DNA from: Candidatus Omnitrophota bacterium
Lineage (GTDB): Bacteria > Omnitrophota > Gorgyraeia > JABMRN01 > RBG-13-46-9
Assembly: GCA_016782425.1 (NCBI GenBank)
Contig: JADHYN010000003.1
Span: forward strand, 1 to 36,820
Reading direction: 5' to 3'
DNA length: 36,820 bases
Of this stretch, positions 7,307 through 13,839 are shown piece after piece; positions within the stretch are counted from its first letter, which is position 1, and the number at the start of each line of letters is the position of its first letter. The notes beneath the pieces were generated by a model. It was given only the letters and a program-made list of their open reading frames with translations. It did not search any database and was not told the DNA's origin. The position numbers were made by a program, and so were the translations under genes.

Positions 7307-7614
7307 TTGTTTTTCTTGATTTCCAGGTAGAGAGCCAATATAAAAACGGCAAATCCCAACATAAACCCTATTGTGTCCTCAAAAAAATCGTGGAGCGGGT
7401 CAGTACGGCCTATGATAAAAAACCCCTTAAGAGCGTTAAATTCATCCAGGAAATCCAGGAGGTGGCCGAAAAAAAGCAAGAAAAGCCCGACGAAAAAAAA
7501 CCAGAAATATTTAAGATTGAGGTTTCGGCCCTTGGCAATAAGAAAAACCAAAGGTATAAGGTAGACAAGGGCTTTCAATCCGTCCTCGAGATAGCCGCTT
7601 TCTAGAAATATCAT
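7303..7614 (-). CDS. Small multispanning membrane protein, unknown
   Basis: About 103 aa when started at ATG 7614, just after the stop of the previous gene; the open frame extends to 7677 but would overlap that gene. Three to four hydrophobic segments (KALVYLIPLVFLI, YFWFFFVGLFLLFFGHLLDF, FMLGFAVFILALYLEI). The acidic motifs LLDFLDEF and DPLHDFFEDTIGF recall membrane sensor domains of the kind found before histidine kinases, but no kinase follows. It overlaps the TSUP gene by 4 nt, so it may be its partner. Confidence 0.7.
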   Translation of the reverse strand: MIFLESGYLEDGLKALVYLIPLVFLIAKGRNLNLKYFWFFFVGLFLLFFGHLLDFLDEFNALKGFFIIGRTDPLHDFFEDTIGFMLGFAVFILALYLEIKKNK

Positions 7615-7631
7615 ACTTTTATACTCGCCAC

Positions 7632-7913
7632 TTAAATTCCGTACACGTATTGCATAACATGTATCGTGAAGATACACGTTCCGATTATGATCCTCAAATG
7701 CCTTATAAGCTGATTGGGAAAATAAGGCTCGTTTTTGTAACGCCTTATTTTAAAGAAACCATCGGCTATGAGGAAAAGTGCCGCAAAAAAGGAAAGATAG
7801 TCTATTGTGTTATGCGCGAAGGTAGAGTTAAAGATAAGTACGGTTACTGTGCTTGCTATCGCAATGGTAAGCAAAATTGCAATAAAAACAGCCCTGAATG
7901 CCCTGCCGGTCAT
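7632..7913 (-). CDS. Small membrane protein, unknown, 93 aa
   Basis: Three hydrophobic segments: about 9-29, 38-52 and 72-91. The loop FFKIRRYKNEPYFPNQLIRHLR is basic, which puts it on the cytoplasmic side by the positive-inside rule. No family recognised. First gene of the operon with the 7303 and TSUP genes. It diverges from the small lipoprotein at 7960, leaving only 46 nt for both promoters. Confidence 0.7.
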   Translation of the reverse strand: MTGRAFRAVFIAILLTIAIASTVTVLIFNSTFAHNTIDYLSFFAALFLIADGFFKIRRYKNEPYFPNQLIRHLRIIIGTCIFTIHVMQYVYGI

Positions 7914-7959
7914 ATTTCTCTACTGCAAAACAATATTTTATGTTAAAATAAAACCGTTT

Positions 7960-8088
7960 ATGCGCAAATCAAACAATAAGATCGCGCTTCTTGTTATTAT
8001 CCTTTTACTCGTTCTTGTTTTCTTAGGATGTTCTATCCCCGTCCCCTCCAAAATTCCTATACCAAAATTGCCTATCTTTGGTCGATAG
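7960..8088 (+). CDS. Tiny lipoprotein, 42 aa
   Basis: ATG 7960 to TAG 8088. K/R-rich start (MRKSNNK), a strong hydrophobic core, then F-L-G-C with the putative lipidated cysteine at about residue 24. The mature tail of 18 residues is proline-rich (SIPVPSKIPIPKLPIFG). A TAAAAT box at 7944-7949 is 10 nt before the ATG, so the mRNA may have almost no leader. Too short for family assignment; evidence rests on the lipoprotein architecture. Confidence 0.55.
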   Translation: MRKSNNKIALLVIILLLVLVFLGCSIPVPSKIPIPKLPIFGR

Positions 8089-8104
8089 TCGCCGGTCGAT
8101 AGCA

Positions 8105-8317
8105 TTATTCTTGTTTCTTAAAGCCTTTTCGTACAGTGTGGCCTATGAGAACGATTATGTAAAAACCGAGTATGACAAACAATACAATAACGCCTACAAA
8201 CAGAACGAATGACCCAATGCCAAGAATGAAGGGCCACAATATGAAGCTTAGCGCCAGCGCGACAAGCGCAAGAAGAGTAACAAAAAATCCGACAAAAAAG
8301 TTTTTTAGTGTCTCCAT
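8105..8317 (-). CDS. Small two-helix membrane protein, 70 aa
   Basis: Two long hydrophobic segments (about 8-30 and 32-60) with a basic tail (HTVRKGFKKQE). No family recognised. It follows the ACT-domain gene by 27 nt and is probably co-transcribed with it. Confidence 0.65.
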   Translation of the reverse strand: METLKNFFVGFFVTLLALVALALSFILWPFILGIGSFVLFVGVIVLFVILGFYIIVLIGHTVRKGFKKQE

Positions 8318-8344
8318 GAAGCGATACCTGCCTTTATTTAATTA

Positions 8345-8737
8345 CTATCCCAGTACCCCGATTGCCTTATCGTTATTATTGGACGATAAGATAATTGCCG
8401 AAGAGCCGTCCGATACGCTGCCGTAGATATAGTTGAGGTCAATATTTGCGCCGGCCAATTTCTTGCCCATTGCTTCCAGCGCTCCAACCTTGTTTTCCAG
8501 TTGTAGCTCGACGACATCTTCTTCCTTTACTTCGTAGCCTTTCCCGCTAAGCGCTTTTATAGCCTTCGCGTTGTCACTCGTTACAGCCATGAAATGCGCT
8601 TTGCCTTCCATTCCATAAGCCGAGACAGCGGTTATATTGACTCCTGCACCTGTGATTACCGAAGAGAATTCAGCTAATTTCCCAACCTTATTTTCCGTTG
8701 TGGCGAGTATTTCTTTTACTTTTTTCGCATTTGCCAT
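8345..8737 (-). CDS. Tandem ACT-domain regulatory protein
   Basis: 130 aa from ATG 8737, chosen because AGAAGGGGGTG sits 5 nt upstream. Two ACT domains follow each other: residues about 5-65 (ATTENKVGKLAEFSSVITGAGVNITAVSAYG) and 68-130 (LENKVGALEAMGKKLAGANIDLNYIYGS). Each has the N-x-x-G-x-L loop where ACT domains bind small ligands, usually amino acids. There is no enzyme domain, so it is a free-standing ligand sensor like those of the ACT-ACT amino-acid-binding family. The partner is unknown. Its promoter is back-to-back with that of the RNA candidate at 8830. Confidence 0.9.
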   Translation of the reverse strand: MANAKKVKEILATTENKVGKLAEFSSVITGAGVNITAVSAYGMEGKAHFMAVTSDNAKAIKALSGKGYEVKEEDVVELQLENKVGALEAMGKKLAGANIDLNYIYGSVSDGSSAIILSSNNNDKAIGVLG

Positions 8738-8765
8738 AAAATCACCCCCTTCTATTTCTATAATC

Positions 8766-8793
8766 ATTATCCCTGATTATACCGTGCTGTCAA
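8766..8793 (-). promoter_or_regulatory. Promoter of the ACT-domain gene
   Basis: TTGACA (8793-8788), 16-nt spacer, GATAAT (8771-8766). Its -35 box is 1 nt from the -35 box of the divergent RNA promoter. Confidence 0.8.
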
Positions 8794-8794
8794 C

Positions 8795-8823
8795 TTGATT
8801 TTTTACTATTTTTAAGGTATACT
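8795..8823 (+). promoter_or_regulatory. Promoter of the candidate small RNA
   Basis: TTGATT (8795-8800), 17-nt spacer, TATACT (8818-8823). Predicted transcription start about 8830. Confidence 0.75.
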
Positions 8824-8829
8824 AAACAT

Positions 8830-8963
8830 TGGATGACAACGGCATAATTGACCAGTTGTCTGGTCCAAAAATTAAAACGAGCTGTTGCCATCCGCGTCTT
8901 AATTCATTAAACAAGGTAACACGCCTAGGCGAAGAAATTCCACTTTTTCGCATAGGCGTTTTT
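8830..8963 (+). ncRNA. Candidate free-standing structured small RNA, about 135 nt
   Basis: The transcript would start near 8830 and end at the T-run after a strong hairpin. Structure seen: an outer stem of GGATGACAAC (8831-8840) with 8884-8893 (9 of 10 paired), an inner hairpin GACCAG-TTGT-CTGGTC (8850-8865), an AU-rich single-stranded part with a short TTAAT-TC-ATTAA hairpin, and a terminator stem at 8922-8958. No coding sequence follows on the plus strand, so a cis-acting riboswitch is unlikely. I do not recognise a known RNA family (not 6S, tmRNA, SRP or RNase P by inspection). Confidence 0.6.
8922..8963 (+). terminator. Intrinsic terminator of the candidate small RNA
   Basis: CGCCTAGGCGAA (8922-8933) pairs with 8947-8958 at 11 of 12 positions, followed by TTTTT on the plus strand. 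On the minus strand no T-run follows, so it is oriented to the plus strand even though the only neighbouring genes are minus. Confidence 0.75.
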
Positions 8964-9843
8964 ATTTAGCCAGTGCCAAAATCAATACCCCCAGGACCAT
9001 AATTGAAGAACCAAAGATTCTATATCCTATATTTTTTTCCTTGAATATTATTGCCCCGTATAACACGCTTATAACCAGGCTCAGCCTTTTTACGGATATC
9101 ATGTATGAAACCTTTGCCAGTGATATAGCCTTGTAATGAAAGAGAACCGCCGTTGCAAATAATACGCCGGCGGCTAAAATCAAGAGGATATCTTTTTTTT
9201 CAAAGTCCCCGCGAAAAGAACGGCGGTACCGGAATGCCCTTGCAAGTACTATAGGCGTAAGGATTGCAAAGAACATGCCGTAATAAACCACGGGAAAGGA
9301 TTGCGGATTTGAAAGTAGCACTGCCTTTTTACCGAGTGCGGATGTAAAGCTATAAAAAAAAGCGACGATTATCATAAGTAAAACACCCTTTTCCCTGCAT
9401 ATGTTTTTTATGGGTACCAAGGCGCCGTCTTTCATTGAACGGATATTCAAGAGATACGCCCCCGCCGTGACGAAGATGACGCCGCTTATTCCGGAGAGAG
9501 ACAATTTTTCGTGCAGTAAAACCGAAGATGTCAATATGGCGAAAACAGGCGTGAGCCCGAGAAAGGGGAAAACAAGTGAGAGTGGCGAGATTTTAAGCGC
9601 CCGCATGTACATCAAAAACGCGGTAATCTCAACAGGTAGCATTATGGCCACTGTTTTCCAGAAAAGGCCGCCAAGGCGTGGTATTGGGGCGAGTAAAAAA
9701 GCACCCAGAAGTATGGGAAGCGCGAATGCGAACATCAACCATACCAGAGAAAGCTCGTCCCTTTTTTTTAATGCCAGTTTGAAGATAACAGCAAGGGTTG
9801 CGCTGAAAAAAGCGCAGGCCAGCGAGAGAAAAAACCAGCTCAT
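8962..9843 (-). CDS. EamA/DMT superfamily transporter
   Basis: 293 aa with ten predicted helices arranged as two EamA repeats (about 1-135 and 150-293). Typical elements are FFSATLAVIFKLALKK in helix 1, an 'ISPLSLVFPFLGLTPVFAILTSSVLLHEKLS' region closing repeat 1 and 'MISVKRLSLVISVLYGAIIFKEKN' closing repeat 2. Substrate cannot be predicted. Its start overlaps the stop of the truncated LOG gene by 4 nt, so its translation probably depends on that small ORF and on the ParA-CBM48 gene before it. Confidence 0.88.
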   Translation of the reverse strand: MSWFFLSLACAFFSATLAVIFKLALKKRDELSLVWLMFAFALPILLGAFLLAPIPRLGGLFWKTVAIMLPVEITAFLMYMRALKISPLSLVFPFLGLTPVFAILTSSVLLHEKLSLSGISGVIFVTAGAYLLNIRSMKDGALVPIKNICREKGVLLMIIVAFFYSFTSALGKKAVLLSNPQSFPVVYYGMFFAILTPIVLARAFRYRRSFRGDFEKKDILLILAAGVLFATAVLFHYKAISLAKVSYMISVKRLSLVISVLYGAIIFKEKNIGYRIFGSSIMVLGVLILALAK

Positions 9844-10022
9844 TTATGATAGAAGTTTTCGATGATATTTACCATGTCTTTCGGTTTTGCGCGGGATGAG
9901 CCCAATATGCTAACGGCGTTTTTGACATCCGTCAGGCCCTCAAACCCGTCTACAAATTCGCTCATTATGTGAAAAATGCGCCACGGTTCTTCTTTAGTAA
10001 AATCTGGTTTTAATACAGCCAT
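9840..10022 (-). pseudogene. LOG-family (TIGR00730) gene with in-frame internal deletion, 60 codons
   Basis: The 60-aa product starts like LOG/lysine-decarboxylase-like Rossmann proteins: EPWRIFHIMSEFVDGFEGL, then the first strand AVSILGSSRAKP (family: GSAR-KP). It then jumps to MVNIIENFYHK, which fits the C-terminal end of the same family (eeVv-II-nFY). The whole catalytic core, including the PGGxGT motif, is missing. Full-length relatives are about 200-280 aa. The frame is kept across the join near 9879-9890. It is tightly placed: 2 nt after the ParA stop and 4-nt overlap with the EamA start. Either a relic kept for translational coupling or a genuine miniprotein. Confidence 0.7.
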
Positions 10023-10024
10023 TT

Positions 10025-11116
10025 TTATATTTGGAATACGGAATCAAAATCCCCGTACGGATTCGGTTCTTTTTCGGTATTCTGCGGATCCCAGAACCAC
10101 AACCCGTCAACGACAAACTTATATCTGTATTTTCCCGGCAAAAGGTAAAAGGATTTTTCCCAGTCGCCGTTTTTCTTTCTTTCCAGCAAGTTTGAGGTAT
10201 CCATTTTCCAATTGTTGAAATCCCCTACGATATACACCTCTTTTGCCTTCGGGGCATAAAACCGAAAAACCTTCTCTTTTGAATACACATTGCCGTAGAC
10301 CCCGTGCAATATTTTCCTCATTTCCTGGTAGATGTTTTCGCTGGATTCTTCCCTGTCAAACGCCAGGAGCTCATCTGCTAAGGCCAGATAATCGTGGGCT
10401 GCCCGGGATTTCGGCTCGCACTTAAAAATGGATTCCGATTTTTCCTGCGCCCACCTCAAGGATATATCGAATGAAATAATCGTTTTTAGAAGTTTATCTT
10501 TAAAGATATATTTGATTTTACCTACCATGCGTTCGGCGAAATCGGAATATTCGTCGTACATGTTGACAAGACCTTTTACGTGGGGGGCGTGATGCAGTTT
10601 TATCTTTATGAGCTCCACCATGCTTATTAGTTTTCCGACACCCATTATGGAAAAGGCGCTTGCCTCCACGGGTACGATTATTTCATTAGCCGCGCGCAGC
10701 GCATTGAACGTAAGGAATCCGAGGTTTGGTGGGCAATCGATTACTATGTAATCATAGGCCAAATCCGAACGATTTATCGCCTTTGTAAGTATCAAAAGAC
10801 CGTCTTCCCGTTCTTTAAGTTCATGTTCCACGGTGCTCATTATAATATGCGAGGGAACGATATCGAGGTTGTTTTCGAGGTTTGTCGCGATTTCCTTTAT
10901 CGGCTTGCCTTTGCGTATTTCATTTACAAACAGGCCAAATATGGAGTGAAACGGGTCGACCTTTAGAATGCCAAGGCCTATGGTTGCGTGGGATTGCGGG
11001 TCCATGTCGATAAGCAATGTTTTTTGGCCCTTTTGTGCCAAAGCGGCAGAGAGGTTTGTTGCGACAGTCGTTTTTCCGCAGCCACCTTTTTGGTTAGATA
11101 TAGCTATTATCTTCAT
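10025..11116 (-). CDS. ParA/Soj-type ATPase fused to a CBM48/AMPK-type glycogen-binding domain
   Basis: 363 aa. Residues 1-255 are a ParA/MinD ATPase: deviant Walker A KGGCGKTT at 10-17 with signature lysine K10, LLIDMDPQ at 34-41 and IVIDCPP at 124-130. It resembles chromosome or plasmid partition and positioning ATPases. Residues 281-363 form a CBM48/isoamylase-N-like beta domain: FRFYAPKAKEVYIVGDFNNW at 284-303, DWEKSFYLLPGKYRYKFVVDG, and WDPQN near the end. AMPK-beta domains of this type bind glycogen. There is no ParB or parS nearby, so a role in positioning or sensing storage polysaccharide is more attractive than DNA partition, but this is inference. Own promoter at 11138-11165. Confidence 0.9.
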   Translation of the reverse strand: MKIIAISNQKGGCGKTTVATNLSAALAQKGQKTLLIDMDPQSHATIGLGILKVDPFHSIFGLFVNEIRKGKPIKEIATNLENNLDIVPSHIIMSTVEHELKEREDGLLILTKAINRSDLAYDYIVIDCPPNLGFLTFNALRAANEIIVPVEASAFSIMGVGKLISMVELIKIKLHHAPHVKGLVNMYDEYSDFAERMVGKIKYIFKDKLLKTIISFDISLRWAQEKSESIFKCEPKSRAAHDYLALADELLAFDREESSENIYQEMRKILHGVYGNVYSKEKVFRFYAPKAKEVYIVGDFNNWKMDTSNLLERKKNGDWEKSFYLLPGKYRYKFVVDGLWFWDPQNTEKEPNPYGDFDSVFQI

Positions 11117-11137
11117 TATTATATCTTTATCTTACTA

Positions 11138-11165
11138 AGTATAATGATGCTAATAAAAAATGCAA
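11138..11165 (-). promoter_or_regulatory. Promoter of the ParA-CBM48 gene
   Basis: TTGCAT (11165-11160), 16-nt spacer, TATACT (11143-11138), about 22 nt before the start codon; no clear ribosome site follows. Confidence 0.7.
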
Positions 11166-11202
11166 GGACTGGCAATAACAGTACGTACTTTCGAGAGTTG
11201 CG

Positions 11203-11410
11203 TTATATTTTAGAGGCGGCTTTAACACCGTTTCGGAATATTTCCAAACCGTCGGCTTTTGCTTCTTTTAACCTTGTCCACCGCGGATGCTGTGTTTTAC
11301 GAATATGTCGCTCAGGATGAGGCATCAATCCGAATATTCATCCCATGAATATCACATATTCCCGCTATATTATCTATGGAGCCGTTAACCCTAACAGTTC
11401 CATAGATAAC
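11203..11410 (-). pseudogene. purQ: purQ remnant: frameshifted C-terminal tail
   Basis: This stretch after purL has no intact gene, but the minus strand encodes the end of PurQ (FGAM synthase glutaminase subunit) in two frames. Frame one gives VRVNGSIDNIAGICD (to about 11353). After a one-base shift, frame two gives FGLMPHPERHIRKTQHPRW and a terminal GLEIFRNGVKAASKI stop at 11203. MPHPER holds the catalytic His-Glu pair of class I glutaminases, while the cysteine half of the enzyme is missing. A weak trace (EKKKF) may extend to about 11450. Class purL-purQ adjacency is normal, so this is a decayed purQ in its ancestral place. An intact copy must exist elsewhere if the pathway works. Confidence 0.85.
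11370..11409. repeat. 40-nt hairpin inside the purQ remnant
   Basis: Two 18-nt arms (11409-11392 and 11387-11370) pair with two mismatches around a 4-nt loop; the outer 11 bp (TTATCTATGGA) are perfect. It lies 50 nt after the purL stop. There is no T-run, so it may stabilise the purL 3' end or be an inserted palindrome. Confidence 0.65.
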
Positions 11411-11458
11411 CCTTTCTTATTTCCTTTGACGGCGGAAATTTCTTTTTCTCGTTTTTGG

Positions 11459-13699
11459 TTACTTTTCCAATCTAGACTGAATGGCTTTTCTCCATGTCTG
11501 ACTCAATTTTTGCAACGCAAGATCGATTACTGTTTTCTCTTTGTATTTAACCGATAGTTTATTACCGCTGACATCACCCAATATAAAATATGGAACCGAG
11601 CGCTTCTTCGCAATTTTTTTCAGATCTTTTAAATTCTTTTTAGCAATGGATACCACAATCCTTGAGGGGGATTCGCCAAAAAGAATCTCGTCCAGACGCG
11701 CATCTTTATTTTTCGCAATATCCAATTTTATACTTGCACCCAACATCTTCTTTGAATTTCCGATACATGATTCGACGAGCGCCACAGCTAAACCGCCTTC
11801 AGAGCAGTCATGAGCGGAATTTACAATGCCGAGTTGTATAGCCTCAAGGCATGTTTCTTGGACGCGCTTCTCCGCATCAATATCAATGTTGGGATTACCT
11901 TTTTTCTGCTGATGAATTAGATATAAATATTCGCTACCCGATAAATTAGCATCTTGCCTACCCAAGAGTATTATAATGTCGCCTTCATGTTTGAATTCTT
12001 GGGTAACATGTTTTTCAAAATCATCTATAAGCCCCACCATTCCGACAATCGGCGTAGGATCTACAGCACCTTTGGGGTTTTCGTTATAGAAACTTACGTT
12101 ACCGCTAATAACAGGGGTGTTTAAAACTTTGCATGCTTCGGAAAGACCTTCTACGCACTTTTGGAATTGCCAGTAATTTTCAGCTTTCATAGGATTGCCG
12201 AAATTGAGACCGTCTGTAATAGCGAGCGGTTTTCCGCCGGTGCATACTATATTTCTTGCCGCCTCCGCAACAACCATCATGGCACCGGTATAAGGGTTGA
12301 GATAACAGTATCTGCCGTTGCAATCCACGCTTATAACCAGAGCCTTTTTGCTACCTTTAATTCGTATTACGCATGCATCGGAACCAGCACCAACGACGAC
12401 TTCATCTTTGTTTATCGCGGTAAAATTTTTATAAGCATATTCTTTGCTTGCAATTGTAGGAGAATCGAGTAATGCCAGCAAAACGCTGTTTAAATCATCA
12501 GGCTGTTTTAACGAACTACGGTTCAGATTTTGTGCTTTCTTAAGATATGCAGGTTCTTTTGTTTCTCTTTTGTAAAGGGGTGCTTTTTTTGTAAGCGTTT
12601 CGGCCGGTATCTCGCATACAACAACACCTTTTTCTTTGACTCGCATTATTCCATCATCTGTAACCTTCCCGATTTTTGCAGCATTTATATCCCATTTTTT
12701 CAAAATTTCAAGGGCTTCTTTCTCCTTGTCTTTTTTTAAAATAGCCAGCATTCTCTCCTGCGATTCTGATAGTAAAATTTCGTAGGGTGTCATACCTTTT
12801 TCTCTCTGTGGAACCAGCGATACATCTATTTCAATGCCTGTTCCGCTTCTTGAAGCCGTTTCGCATGAAGAACAAGTAAGCCCCGCTGCGCCCATATCCT
12901 GCATTCCTACAACCGTATCTTTTCCTATGAGTTCCAAGCATGCTTCGCGCAAACGCTTTCCTAGCTCGGGATCGCCAATAGCAACGGCGCCTTTACTAGA
13001 AGCAGATTCTTCCGTTATCTCCTTTGAGGCAAAACTTGCCCCGCCTACACCGTCTCTGCCGGTATCACCTCCCAGGTAATATACCGTATTTCCTACTCCT
13101 TTTGCTGTGCCCCTCACGATATTTTTCTTATTCACAATGCCGACGACAAAGGCATTAACAAGCGGATTTCCTTCGTAGCTTTCGTCGAAATATGTTTCTC
13201 CTCCAACCGCATTAACCTCCGCTGTATTGGCATAATGAGCCAGCCCCCTTATAACCTCTTTAAAAAGAAATTTAACCCGATCATTATTGAGATTCCCAAA
13301 TCGCAATGAAGCAAGGCCTGCAACAGGTCTTGCGCCGGTTGTGAAAATATCTCTTAGACATCCCCCTATGCCAGTTGCCGATGCCTCGAAGGGTTCTACC
13401 GCGGAAGGATGATTGTGCGACTCTATCTTGAATGCAACACCAAACCCCGCTCCTATATCGACAATTCCACAATTTTCTTCCCCTGCCCCAACTAGCACGT
13501 GAGTACCTTTAGTAGGAAACAGTTTAAAAAGCGCCCTTGAATTCTTATAACTGCAGTGTTCCGACCACATAGCTGAAAAAACACCTAGTTCCGTAACGTT
13601 TGGGTCTCTTCCCAAAAGCTTTTTTATTCTGTTAAACTCCTCTTCCGTAAGCCCTAGCTCTTTAGCTATTTCTACATTACCTTTAATTGTTGCCTGCAT
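11459..13699 (-). CDS. purL: Phosphoribosylformylglycinamidine synthase II
   Basis: 746 aa, the normal length of the small PurL that works with separate PurS and PurQ. It catalyses ATP-dependent conversion of FGAR to FGAM in purine synthesis. Landmarks: SAMWSEHCSYKNSR, KIESHNHPSAVEPFEGA-like segment (here VEPFEASATGIGG), DIFTTGARP, a VVGMQDMGAAGLTCSS segment and the second-half LAITDGLNFGNP and NSAHDCSEGGLAVAL. AGGAGG precedes ATG 13699. The ammonia-supplying PurQ normally found next to it is here only a remnant. PurF is immediately upstream in the same direction. Confidence 0.97.
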   Translation of the reverse strand: MQATIKGNVEIAKELGLTEEEFNRIKKLLGRDPNVTELGVFSAMWSEHCSYKNSRALFKLFPTKGTHVLVGAGEENCGIVDIGAGFGVAFKIESHNHPSAVEPFEASATGIGGCLRDIFTTGARPVAGLASLRFGNLNNDRVKFLFKEVIRGLAHYANTAEVNAVGGETYFDESYEGNPLVNAFVVGIVNKKNIVRGTAKGVGNTVYYLGGDTGRDGVGGASFASKEITEESASSKGAVAIGDPELGKRLREACLELIGKDTVVGMQDMGAAGLTCSSCETASRSGTGIEIDVSLVPQREKGMTPYEILLSESQERMLAILKKDKEKEALEILKKWDINAAKIGKVTDDGIMRVKEKGVVVCEIPAETLTKKAPLYKRETKEPAYLKKAQNLNRSSLKQPDDLNSVLLALLDSPTIASKEYAYKNFTAINKDEVVVGAGSDACVIRIKGSKKALVISVDCNGRYCYLNPYTGAMMVVAEAARNIVCTGGKPLAITDGLNFGNPMKAENYWQFQKCVEGLSEACKVLNTPVISGNVSFYNENPKGAVDPTPIVGMVGLIDDFEKHVTQEFKHEGDIIILLGRQDANLSGSEYLYLIHQQKKGNPNIDIDAEKRVQETCLEAIQLGIVNSAHDCSEGGLAVALVESCIGNSKKMLGASIKLDIAKNKDARLDEILFGESPSRIVVSIAKKNLKDLKKIAKKRSVPYFILGDVSGNKLSVKYKEKTVIDLALQKLSQTWRKAIQSRLEK

Positions 13700-13839
13700 T
13701 TTTACCTCCTTTTTTGTTCATCAATTTCGGTTGTTTAATCATTGATTAACACCAGTTCTTTATGCCCGTACTCCTTTGTACATTTACACCGCCTTGTGTT
13801 TTTATACTAATATGTCTCTTTCACATATGTCGCTTTTCT

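Noticed and set aside
7960-8100. Direct repeat GGTCGATAG at the end of the tiny lipoprotein gene
   Set aside because: Only two short copies, 15 nt apart; too little to call a repeat element.
8831-8963. Riboswitch controlling a downstream gene
   Set aside because: The gene after the terminator on the plus strand is absent; EamA is on the opposite strand.
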